6,501 bases of DNA, taken from Bdellovibrionales bacterium. GTDB taxonomy: Bacteria; Bdellovibrionota; Bdellovibrionia; Bdellovibrionales; UBA840. Numbering within the stretch: the stretch's first letter is position 1; each line of letters begins with the position of its first letter. The translations under genes were made by a program, and so were the position numbers. The notes below the pieces were generated by a model. It worked only from the letters and a program-made list of their open reading frames with translations, had not been told where the DNA came from and did not search any database. The stretch spans positions 1 through 6,501 of the forward strand of contig JAGRAL010000327.1 of the NCBI GenBank assembly GCA_020434605.1, read 5' to 3'. Shown piece after piece: positions 1 through 5,932 of this stretch.

Positions 1-419
1 CTGACATTAAAGAACTGATTGCATTTTTACAGGAAAAAATGATTTCGGTATATGTTGTCACTGCCTCTATCAAATGGGCTGTTGAACCGGGAGCCAAAAG
101 ATTAGGTATTCCTTTTGAACAAGTTTTGGGGGTTCAAACAAAAATTATTGATGGAGTCGTTAGTGACCAGCAAGAAGGAGAAATCACTTACAGAGAAGGA
201 AAACCTCTAGCGCTTTTAAATCTTACAAATGGTGTGAGCCCTATTTTATGCGCAGGCAATACCACGGGTGACTTACAGTTATTAGAGTCATCGCAAGGAG
301 TTAGGTTGGCCGTAGGAGCTAGTGGCGCAGGAGAAGATTTGCTAGCCACCGAAAAGGAGCTAGCAAAAATTGCTATCGAAAAAAATTGGTATTATCACAG
401 ATTTAGAAATCCCTTATAA
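1..419 (+). CDS. HAD-superfamily phosphatase, phosphoserine phosphatase-like (5' end outside window)
   Basis: This is the C-terminal part of a haloacid dehalogenase-type hydrolase. The open frame runs to the left edge (codons start at base 3 and read DIKELIAFLQEKM...), so the Met codon at 39 is probably internal. Visible family signatures are motif II in VYVVTAS, the following EPGAKRLGIP segment, a motif III lysine in REGKPLALL, and motif IV in CAGNTTGDLQLLE, where the acidic residue binds Mg2+. This pattern fits subfamily IB (SerB-like), whose members dephosphorylate small phosphomonoesters in the cytoplasm. The nucleophile motif DxDxT would lie upstream of the window, so activity cannot be judged. 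Motif IV has Asn where many relatives have Asp (GN rather than GD), a variant I believe occurs in the family. The substrate cannot be named. The gene ends convergently with pepP, overlapping it by 6 nt. Confidence 0.85.
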   Translation, partial: DIKELIAFLQEKMISVYVVTASIKWAVEPGAKRLGIPFEQVLGVQTKIIDGVVSDQQEGEITYREGKPLALLNLTNGVSPILCAGNTTGDLQLLESSQGVRLAVGASGAGEDLLATEKELAKIAIEKNWYYHRFRNPL

Positions 420-1739
420 GTCAGCAAACTTACTTGGAAGTTTCATTACTTCTTCAATTTCATCTACAGTTTTAGGAACACCGCTAGACAGTATTTTATT
501 TCCTGTTGCAGTGATCAAAACGTTATCTTCGATTCTTACACCCATACCGCGAAACTCTTCAGGTGCGTCTTGATCGTCAATCGGTACATATAAACCAGGT
601 TCTACTGTGAATACCATGCCAGGCTCTAATTCACGAGAATCTCCCCCTAAAAAGTAAGCTCCAACATCATGAACGTCTAAACCTAGCCAGTGACCAATAT
701 TGTGTGGATAATATTTTTGATATAACTTATCTTCATATATTTTTTCTGGGCGCTCTTTAATCAAACCAAGCTTAGAAATTTGCTCTGAGAGTGATTTTCT
801 TGCTTTTTCTTGTAGGTCGATGAATTTAACTCCAGGCTTACACATATCAAGAACATCCATTTGTGCAGTTAAAACTGCATTGTAAAAATCTTTTTGCGCA
901 GATGTAAATACTCCTGCAACAGGAAAGGTTCTTGTAATATCCGCCGTGTAGTATTTGCATTCAGTGCCCGCATCGATTAGTAATAAATCAAAGTCTTTAC
1001 AAGTGTCTTTATTTTCATTGTAGTGAAGAGTGGTTGCATTTTTTCCGCTTCCAACAATTGGATCATAACCCACTCTATCAGAACCTCTAGCTTTAAAAAT
1101 ATATTGCATCACCGCTTCGACTTGTTTTTCGGATACCCCAGGTTTTGCAAATTTCATTGCTTCTACATGAGCTTCTGCAGAAATATCACAGGCCCTTTGT
1201 AAGGCAGCGATCTCTTCGCGGTCTTTAAATAAACGTAGCTCCCCGATCACTTCTGTAGGATCAAAAATTGGTACAACACCTAAACCCGTACGCCCTCTTG
1301 CTCGCCTTGCACTTTCAACTGCATTTAGCACTGACGTATCTGTTTTAGGATTTGTATCAAACTTATAATATAATTTTTCTACCGGAGATAATAGTTCTGA
1401 CAAGTGCTTATCTAGATCGTGAATAGAAAAACAGGCATCCATTCCAAAATGATTTTTTGCGCCTTCGACTCCAAAGCGAACACCTTCCCAAAGTTCATGT
1501 AAAGGATCTTTGGGTCGTACAAAAAGCACAGTCTCTGGAGTTCTGCCTGGGCGATATAAGAAAACTGTTTCTTCTTCTTCAAAGCCAGTAAAGTAAACAA
1601 TTGAGCTTTCTTGTCTAAATTTGTGACCAACATCAGGGTTACGCATTGCCACAGGATAAGATGAGATTAGCATTGCGCAATTTGGGATTAAATCTGCTAG
1701 TTTTTTACGACGATTTTTGTAAGTGCTTGTATCAAACAT
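414..1739 (-). CDS. pepP: Xaa-Pro aminopeptidase (aminopeptidase P, M24B family)
   Basis: A cytoplasmic metallopeptidase that removes an N-terminal residue preceding proline. From the ATG at 1739 the protein is 441 aa, the usual size of proteobacterial PepP. An N-terminal AMP_N-type domain (about residues 2-130, with SSIVYFTGFEEEETVFLYRP) precedes a pita-bread catalytic domain (about 170-425). All five dinuclear metal ligands are visible: Asp in LLIDAGTE (256), Asp in ADITRTFP (267), His in HNIGHWLG (350), Glu in TVEPGLY (380) and Glu in RIEDNV (404). The accessory histidines in TLHYNEN and DVHDVG are also present. Another in-frame ATG lies 12 nt upstream at 1751. I prefer 1739 because GGAG sits 6 nt before it, whereas the upstream ATG lacks a Shine-Dalgarno. 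The gene lies 55 nt after tlyA on the same strand with no evident terminator between, so it may be the last gene of the operon. Confidence 0.95.
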   Translation of the reverse strand: MFDTSTYKNRRKKLADLIPNCAMLISSYPVAMRNPDVGHKFRQESSIVYFTGFEEEETVFLYRPGRTPETVLFVRPKDPLHELWEGVRFGVEGAKNHFGMDACFSIHDLDKHLSELLSPVEKLYYKFDTNPKTDTSVLNAVESARRARGRTGLGVVPIFDPTEVIGELRLFKDREEIAALQRACDISAEAHVEAMKFAKPGVSEKQVEAVMQYIFKARGSDRVGYDPIVGSGKNATTLHYNENKDTCKDFDLLLIDAGTECKYYTADITRTFPVAGVFTSAQKDFYNAVLTAQMDVLDMCKPGVKFIDLQEKARKSLSEQISKLGLIKERPEKIYEDKLYQKYYPHNIGHWLGLDVHDVGAYFLGGDSRELEPGMVFTVEPGLYVPIDDQDAPEEFRGMGVRIEDNVLITATGNKILSSGVPKTVDEIEEVMKLPSKFADL

Positions 1740-1745
1740 AGTTTT

Positions 1746-1749
1746 CTCC
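1746..1749 (-). promoter_or_regulatory. Shine-Dalgarno deciding the pepP start
   Basis: On the minus strand GGAG is followed by AAAACT and then ATG (1739), a near-ideal spacing of 6 nt. The site lies partly within the alternative upstream start region: the alternative ATG at 1751 supplies the first bases of ATGGAG. This favours the shorter, 441-residue product. Confidence 0.7.
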
Positions 1750-1794
1750 ATGAGTGAGAAAGTAGCTCATTTGCTAAAAACATTCATCTAAAAC

Positions 1795-2526
1795 TTACTT
1801 TTTTGATGCGTATACAAAAAACTCTTGGTTGCCGTCTGTCCCGCGGGGACTGGCCGCTAGATAATTATGGACTACAAACCCTGCCAACCCTAATTGCTCT
1901 TTGATTCTGGCCTCTACTTGTGGATAAAGGTCAGCGTCTTTTACCACTCCTGCCTTTGTTAAATATGAGGGGCCTACCTCAAACTGTGGCTTTACTAGAG
2001 ACATCAATTTGGTTCCTGGCTGGGAAAGTTTGTTTAGATGCGAAAAAATTTTTACAATAGATATAAACGACACATCCATAACTATTATATCTAGCTTGCT
2101 TACCCCTAGATCGTTTAAATCTATATCCAAAATATGGGTTTTTTCAAACATAGTAACTTGTGGATGGTTGCGAAGGTTATCATGCAATTGCCCGTGTCCT
2201 ACTTCGACTCCGCATATTTTTGCTGCCCCTCTTTGCAACAAGCAGTCTGTAAAGCCTCCCGTGGATTGACCCACATCTAAACAAACAGCGCCAGCGACAT
2301 CTAATTGCAAAGCACTAATAGCATTTTCTAATTTTAAACCCGCTCGTGATACAAATTTTAAAATAGAGTGGTCGGTGATATCTACCTTATCCCCATCGCT
2401 CACCGAATATGAATTTTTGGTAACCACTTTACTATTTACGGTTACCACACCCTCAGTTATCAGCCTCTGTGCCTGATGCCTAGATTCAAGATTATGGTAT
2501 TGAACAAGAAATTGATCTAGTCTCAT
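1795..2526 (-). CDS. tlyA: TlyA-family rRNA (cytidine-2'-O)-methyltransferase (S4 + FtsJ-like domains)
   Basis: Predicted SAM-dependent 2'-O-methyltransferase of rRNA, historically annotated as hemolysin A. The 243-aa length is slightly below the family's usual size. An S4 RNA-binding domain occupies residues 1-60 (MRLDQFLVQ..., SRHQAQRLITEGVVTVNSK). A Rossmann FtsJ/RrmJ-like domain follows. SAM motif I is DVGQSTGGFTD (84-94), with Gln where the family commonly has Ala. The K-D-K-E catalytic tetrad can be placed at K65 (SRAGLKL), D151 (VMDVSF), K179 (LVKPQFE) and E235 (DGNQEFF). The family methylates 16S and/or 23S rRNA, and which one applies here cannot be told from sequence. The start codon overlaps the ispA stop by one nucleotide (TAATG), so translation is probably coupled. 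Haemolytic activity should not be inferred from the old family name. Confidence 0.93.
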   Translation of the reverse strand: MRLDQFLVQYHNLESRHQAQRLITEGVVTVNSKVVTKNSYSVSDGDKVDITDHSILKFVSRAGLKLENAISALQLDVAGAVCLDVGQSTGGFTDCLLQRGAAKICGVEVGHGQLHDNLRNHPQVTMFEKTHILDIDLNDLGVSKLDIIVMDVSFISIVKIFSHLNKLSQPGTKLMSLVKPQFEVGPSYLTKAGVVKDADLYPQVEARIKEQLGLAGFVVHNYLAASPRGTDGNQEFFVYASKK

Positions 2527-3356
2527 TAAAACTTTCTATTTTGATTTTCGGTCACAAGATGTTTTAGAAGTTCAGCGTTGGTAAATCCTGCTATCGCATC
2601 GATTGCCAGGTTTGATGTGGCATCTAGATGTTTTTTTGCTTCTTCTAGTCCTAAAATTCCAACGTATGATCCAAGCTCAGCTTTACCCTCAGTCACCTCG
2701 ATCAGATCGTCGGCAATTTGAAAAGCAAGTCCAATTGCTTCTGCATATGTTTGTAATTTTTTAAAATCGTTTTCACTAGCCTCACATATACAAGCCGCCC
2801 CTAGAACAGAAGCCTTGATTAAAGCCCCCGTTTTTAACTCATGTATGTGCTTTAAGGCAGGGTAATCTACAGCGAGATTTTGTGCGTTGATATCCTGCAC
2901 CTGGCCTTCAATCATTCCATTGATACCAACAGCATCTGACAGCAATTGCATTAAACGAATCGCCAAAGTGGGCTTGTGACCGTAGTGTTTGATAATACAA
3001 GAAAAGGCTTCGTTTAATAGAGCGTCGCCCGAGAGGATCGCAACCGCTTCACCAAAAACTTTGTGGTTTGTTTTTTCGCCGCGCCTATAATCATCGTTAT
3101 CCAGAGCCGGTAGGTCGTCGTGAATTAAAGAGAAGGCATGCACCATCTCTACAGCTGCTCCGTATGCTGTCACATCTGAATTTGTTTTTTGTAAACAGCT
3201 TGCCGTCGCATAGCTTAAAAACGGGCGAAACTTTTTACCCTGCTTTAAAGTATATAACATCGACTCTACTAGCGTGGATTTAGTAGAAAAATATTCAGAA
3301 ACAAATTTTGAAAAGTCGTCACGACACTTTTGCCATTCGTCTTTAGCTGACATCAT
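2526..3356 (-). CDS. ispA: Polyprenyl diphosphate synthase, farnesyl/geranylgeranyl type (IspA-like)
   Basis: Trans-isoprenyl diphosphate synthase that condenses IPP with DMAPP/GPP to give C15 or C20 prenyl diphosphates for quinone and undecaprenyl synthesis. The protein is 276 aa, about 20 shorter than E. coli IspA. The first Asp-rich motif is intact in HDDLPALDNDDYRRG (D80, D81, D86), with the two-residue insertion typical of bacterial FPP synthases. KKFRP (IPP-binding basic residues), TNHKVFGE, MIEGQVQD and KTGALI are also present. The second Asp-rich motif reads ADDLIEVTE (D216, D217, E220), so the third Asp is Glu. The loop that follows, up to LGLEEAKK, is about 12 residues shorter than in E. 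coli and lacks the usual GKxTYP lysine segment. An ATG two codons in from the edge (MM) is an alternative start. Both ends are TAATG overlaps with xseB and tlyA. The exact product chain length is uncertain. Confidence 0.9.
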   Translation of the reverse strand: MMSAKDEWQKCRDDFSKFVSEYFSTKSTLVESMLYTLKQGKKFRPFLSYATASCLQKTNSDVTAYGAAVEMVHAFSLIHDDLPALDNDDYRRGEKTNHKVFGEAVAILSGDALLNEAFSCIIKHYGHKPTLAIRLMQLLSDAVGINGMIEGQVQDINAQNLAVDYPALKHIHELKTGALIKASVLGAACICEASENDFKKLQTYAEAIGLAFQIADDLIEVTEGKAELGSYVGILGLEEAKKHLDATSNLAIDAIAGFTNAELLKHLVTENQNRKF

Positions 3357-3571
3357 TACTCTGCTTTAAAGTTTTCGGTTTTAACTTTTCCGTCGTCCGC
3401 GCTTAATAAAATTTTTACTTTTTGTTCGGCATCAGTTAGTTCTTTTCCGCATTCGCGAGAAAGTTTAACACCCTCTTCAAAAAGCTTAAGAGATTCATCT
3501 AGACTAATCTCTCCCTCTTCCATTTTTTCTACGATTTCTTCTAATCGCTTCAGTTTTTTCTCGAATGCCAT
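3356..3571 (-). CDS. xseB: Exodeoxyribonuclease VII small subunit
   Basis: Small helical subunit of exonuclease VII, which degrades single-stranded DNA from both ends into oligonucleotides. Several XseB copies bind the long helical part of each XseA. The 71-aa protein has the normal family length and the diagnostic pattern FEKKLKRLEEIVEKMEEGE, then SLDESLKLFEEGVKLSRECG and LTDAEQKVKIL: two antiparallel amphipathic helices rich in Glu and Lys. It starts 8 nt after the xseA stop, with a perfect AGGAGG. Its stop overlaps the ispA start (TAATG). The strong ribosome site fits a need for more XseB than XseA. Confidence 0.97.
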   Translation of the reverse strand: MAFEKKLKRLEEIVEKMEEGEISLDESLKLFEEGVKLSRECGKELTDAEQKVKILLSADDGKVKTENFKAE

Positions 3572-3575
3572 TTTA

Positions 3576-3581
3576 CCTCCT
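3576..3581 (-). promoter_or_regulatory. Strong xseB Shine-Dalgarno overlapping the xseA stop
   Basis: The minus strand reads TAGGAGGTAAAATG. The first three bases are the xseA stop codon TAG, AGGAGG is a full anti-Shine-Dalgarno match, and ATG starts xseB. A ribosome terminating on xseA would sit directly over the xseB initiation site. Confidence 0.85.
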
Positions 3582-4959
3582 ACTTAGATACCGTGGCTTC
3601 TATAGTTTTATCTTTAAATTGTATTTGAAGTGTATCACCCTTTTTTAAAGTCTTTCCTGACCTTACAACCACTCCACCTTTTTTTGTAATCGTGTACCCA
3701 CGATCTAAAACTTTTAAAGGGCTCAAAGAGTCTAACAACATGGTTAGTCGCTCAAAAGTATTTTGTTCTGTTTCAATTTGTCGTTTTGCTGAATTACCCA
3801 GACGAAAGCGAATCATTTCTAGTTTTTGGTTAAAACTTTGCAAAGCTGATTTAGGGCTACCTAGTTTTTCTTTTAACAGCAAGAGAGAGGTCGTATTAGA
3901 GTCTAAGTGCGCTGCCATTGCTCTTTCTAGTTGATAGGTAAGATCATCTAAGTGCTGTGCTTTAAGCTCTACATATTTTTTAGGATCTACTAGGCGCTTA
4001 GTGAGTTGTTGTATTTGTTGTAAAAACATAAGTCGCTTTTTTTCAATGAGCGAAAACATCTGTCTGTCTTTATTTTTTAAAGACTCTAGTATGTCGTCTG
4101 TATGAGCTACTACCAGCTCGGCCGCTGCCGATGGTGTTGGAGCCCTTAGATCCGCTACAAAATCTGCAATAGTAAAATCAATCTCGTGACCAACAGCAGA
4201 GACTACTGGAATTTTTGATGCCGCAATTGTTCTTGCTAATCCCTCATCGTTAAACGCCCATAAATCTTCTATCGATCCACCACCACGACCCACGATCACA
4301 ACATCAAAGCCACCAACTTGATTGACGAGCCTTAGTGCTTGTGTAATTTCAGGGGCTGCTTTTTCACCTTGTACTTGACATGGGAATATTAGTACTTCGA
4401 TATTTTTATTACGTCTGTTTAAGACATTTAACATATCCTTAATGGCAGCACCCGTAGGTGATGTTACTATAGCAATTTTTTCTGGAAATTTTGGTAAGCT
4501 TCGTTTTTTTGCAGGGTCAAACAAACCCTCTTTTTGCAGCTTAGCTTTTAATTGCTCGTAAGCTTTTTGTAATGCTCCGGCACCAACAGGCTCCATGGTC
4601 TCACAAACTATTTGGTAACCACCTCTTGGCTCATATACAGAAATGCGGCCTCTAACTATAACTTCGAGACCGTTTTCTGGTCTAAATTTTAAACGTCCAT
4701 TTGCACCACGAAACATGACGGCAGATAACTGCGCGCCAGCGTCTTTTAAGCTAAAGTAAAAATGACCTGATCCATGAGCGGTAAAGTTTGAAATCTCACC
4801 CTGCACCCATACCGTTAGAAAATCTTCTTCTAAGTTTTCTTTTATCTGCCTCGTCAGTTGGGAAACACTTAAAACCTTAGGTTCATCCTCTTGCAAATCT
4901 TCATGAGAGTCCTGCAAGCTAAGTGTTTGTTGTAACCATGAGGGTATCTGTTGTGACAT
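3580..4959 (-). CDS. xseA: Exodeoxyribonuclease VII large subunit
   Basis: Catalytic and DNA-binding subunit of exonuclease VII, which trims single-stranded DNA in mismatch and damage repair. From the ATG at 4959 it is 459 aa, normal for the family. After about 27 family-atypical residues an OB-fold domain begins at VLSVSQLTRQIKENLEEDF and includes VWVQGEISNF and SGHFYFSLKD. The catalytic domain carries FPEKIAIVTSPTGAAIKDML, VGRGGGSIEDLWAFNDE and VVSAVGHEIDFTIADFVADL followed by RAPTPSAAAELV. A long coiled helical region (about 285-415) is the XseB-binding part, and a short C-terminal segment (VLDRGYTITKKGG) closes the protein. The start is uncertain: an in-frame TTG at 4995 would add 12 residues (MTKNLTNRSLLP), and neither start has a recognisable Shine-Dalgarno. 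I chose the ATG. It is the first gene of the xseA-xseB-ispA-tlyA set. Confidence 0.95.
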   Translation of the reverse strand: MSQQIPSWLQQTLSLQDSHEDLQEDEPKVLSVSQLTRQIKENLEEDFLTVWVQGEISNFTAHGSGHFYFSLKDAGAQLSAVMFRGANGRLKFRPENGLEVIVRGRISVYEPRGGYQIVCETMEPVGAGALQKAYEQLKAKLQKEGLFDPAKKRSLPKFPEKIAIVTSPTGAAIKDMLNVLNRRNKNIEVLIFPCQVQGEKAAPEITQALRLVNQVGGFDVVIVGRGGGSIEDLWAFNDEGLARTIAASKIPVVSAVGHEIDFTIADFVADLRAPTPSAAAELVVAHTDDILESLKNKDRQMFSLIEKKRLMFLQQIQQLTKRLVDPKKYVELKAQHLDDLTYQLERAMAAHLDSNTTSLLLLKEKLGSPKSALQSFNQKLEMIRFRLGNSAKRQIETEQNTFERLTMLLDSLSPLKVLDRGYTITKKGGVVVRSGKTLKKGDTLQIQFKDKTIEATVSK

Positions 4960-5011
4960 GGGCAGGAGACTACGGTTTGTCAGGTTTTTAGTCAATTACT
5001 GATCTTGTATT

Positions 5012-5404
5012 TTACTTAAGATAAACAATGATAGATAGAACTGAGCCCAGGATAGTAATAAATAGGCCATTTACTGCAATACTAATACTAACATATTTCA
5101 GCATTTTACTCTCTAGGTTTTGCCCTAGCTCAGATATTTCTTTACGTACTGCTTTGAACTCCGTCGCCATTTCGTTCCGGACAGCTTTAAACTCGGTGGC
5201 CATTTCGCTGCGCAAGTCAGATATTTTCTTCTCAAAATCATAGCGCATCAGCAACATACCGTTACCGATTTCATCCTTTGTAGCTAGGTGCGAATTAATT
5301 ATTTTTCCCATAATCTCTATTTGCTTTTCGGCTTGGCGAGATGGAACTCCAACACTTTCTAAATCTTTTTTGTATTTTAAGGTATTTAATATTTTTTCAC
5401 TCAT
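5012..5404 (-). CDS. Coiled-coil, tail-anchored protein of DUF1640/CCDC90-like type
   Basis: Function unknown. From the ATG at 5404 the protein is 130 aa. Residues 9-60 contain the pattern LKYKKDLESVGVPSRQAEK and NSHLATKDEI, which resembles the DUF1640 (CCDC90-like) family, where an N-terminal helix with QAE and LATK motifs precedes a coiled coil. Residues 60-100 are a charged coiled coil with two 11-residue repeats (EMATEFKAVRN, EMATEFKAVRK). Residues 104-129 (VSISIAVNGLFITILGSVLS) form one C-terminal membrane helix ending in YLK, so the bulk is probably cytoplasmic and anchored by its tail. There is no signal peptide. An ATG at 5416 would add MPHC; I prefer 5404 because MSEKILNTLKYK is closer to the usual family start, but neither has a clear Shine-Dalgarno. 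The gene ends 52 nt before the preferred xseA start (16 nt before the TTG), with no terminator. A diverged paralogue lies at 6131-6501. Confidence 0.8.
   Translation of the reverse strand: MSEKILNTLKYKKDLESVGVPSRQAEKQIEIMGKIINSHLATKDEIGNGMLLMRYDFEKKISDLRSEMATEFKAVRNEMATEFKAVRKEISELGQNLESKMLKYVSISIAVNGLFITILGSVLSIIVYLK
5141..5206 (-). repeat. Two 33-bp in-frame repeats encoding 11-residue coiled-coil units
   Basis: Two adjacent 33-bp units encode EMATEFKAVRN and EMATEFKAVRK. The DNA copies differ at several, mostly synonymous positions (for example GCTTTGAACTCC against GCTTTAAACTCG on the plus strand). The protein repeat is therefore kept while the DNA has drifted, and it is not a fresh slippage product. 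The 11-residue period suggests a hendecad coiled coil rather than classical heptads. Confidence 0.8.
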
Positions 5405-5476
5405 ACAATGTGGCATAGCAATTAGAGTACCAATATCTAAAACTCTTTACTGCATTCTTAAGCCGTTCGCGTCCGA

Positions 5477-5486
5477 AATACGTATT
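5477..5486. other. 10-bp perfect palindrome AATACGTATT between divergent genes
   Basis: AATACGTATT equals its own reverse complement. It lies inside the 162-bp divergent intergenic region between the coiled-coil gene (-) and the small membrane protein gene (+). A dimeric regulator could bind it, but no second copy or known consensus supports this. Confidence 0.25.
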
Positions 5487-5540
5487 AAAAAAATCAAGCC
5501 GTGGACATAAAAAATTCAATCTTAAACTAGACTCGAGAAA

Positions 5541-5555
5541 GACCTTCAATAGGTC
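5541..5555 (+). promoter_or_regulatory. Leader hairpin before the 70-aa membrane protein
   Basis: GACCT TCAAT AGGTC forms a perfect 5-bp stem with a 5-nt loop, ending 11 nt before the ATG at 5567. The AGG in its 3' arm is the only purine-rich element near the start, so the stem could mask a weak ribosome site. A short stem like this can also arise by chance. Confidence 0.3.
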
Positions 5556-5566
5556 GAAAACACTAT

Positions 5567-5779
5567 ATGAGCATACAACAACTTGACTACTATTTTCCAT
5601 TTTTTGTCTTTGCATACGGATTATTAATTTCGTTCGTCTTGCAAGTTCCTGCTCTTTTACAACTGGCAGATGAGCGTATGCCTAGACATATGATTCAAAG
5701 GCTAAAAGCACATAGTGGACTTGCATTTATTTGTTTAATTGTAGGCAGCCTGTGGAGCTTACAAAATCTTTTGTTGTAG
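5567..5779 (+). CDS. Small two-helix membrane protein, function unknown
   Basis: A 70-aa protein not assignable to a named family. Two hydrophobic segments are clear: about residues 9-31 (FPFFVFAYGLLISFVLQVPA) and 51-69 (GLAFICLIVGSLWSLQNLL). They are separated by a short charged, amphipathic loop (ADERMPRHMIQRLKAHS) with Arg and Lys, suggesting a helical hairpin whose positive loop faces the cytoplasm. The composition is that of a real inner-membrane protein, with aromatic residues at segment ends and no rare-residue noise. It is the only plausible frame in this stretch. The ribosome site is weak (AGG about 13 nt upstream, in a hairpin). It is transcribed divergently from the coiled-coil gene and upstream of the 6S RNA on the same strand. 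Translation is likely but unproven. Confidence 0.65.
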   Translation: MSIQQLDYYFPFFVFAYGLLISFVLQVPALLQLADERMPRHMIQRLKAHSGLAFICLIVGSLWSLQNLLL

Positions 5780-5785
5780 TTTTTT
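5760..5785 (+). terminator. Weak possible intrinsic terminator after the 70-aa gene
   Basis: TACAA and TTGTA can pair across a loop of about 9 nt, and six T residues follow at 5780-5785, right after the stop codon. The stem is short and AU-only apart from one pair, so termination would be inefficient. Confidence 0.25.
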
Positions 5786-5899
5786 ACCTGCATAAAATCG
5801 ATCCTATAAAAAGCAAGTCCAAAATACTGTATCAAACTGAGAATATAGCCAAATAGAACATGCAGTTAGTCTAAGAAATGTCATAAAAAACGCTTTCGA

Positions 5900-5926
5900 T
5901 TGATAATATTCGTAAGGTTTGATAAT
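5900..5926 (+). promoter_or_regulatory. Sigma70-like promoter of the 6S RNA
   Basis: A -35 box TTGATA (5900-5905, 5 of 6 to TTGACA) and a -10 box GATAAT (5921-5926, 5 of 6 to TATAAT) are separated by 15 nt, slightly short. The predicted start at about 5933-5934 falls one or two bases before the 5' arm of the RNA closing stem, which independently supports the position. TGATAAT also occurs at 5901-5907, so a second, upstream -10 and a longer precursor are possible. Confidence 0.55.
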
Positions 5927-5932
5927 CTGATT

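Noticed and set aside
361..375. Palindromic hairpin TAGCAAAAATTGCTA as a pepP terminator
   Set aside because: On the minus strand the stem is followed only by GCTCCTTTTC, not a proper T-tract, and it lies within the phosphatase coding sequence. It is more likely a coincidence of codons.
426..443. Hairpin AAACTT/AAGTTT just after the phosphatase stop
   Set aside because: The stem is AT-rich with no T-run after it and lies inside pepP, so it is not a convincing terminator.
1412..1633. Minus-strand frame of 73 codons within pepP
   Set aside because: It is a different frame inside a well-supported enzyme gene, with no ribosome site.
5397..5615. Minus-strand frame of 72 codons across the divergent region
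   Set aside because: It overlaps both flanking gene starts, lacks a ribosome site and has no recognisable features.
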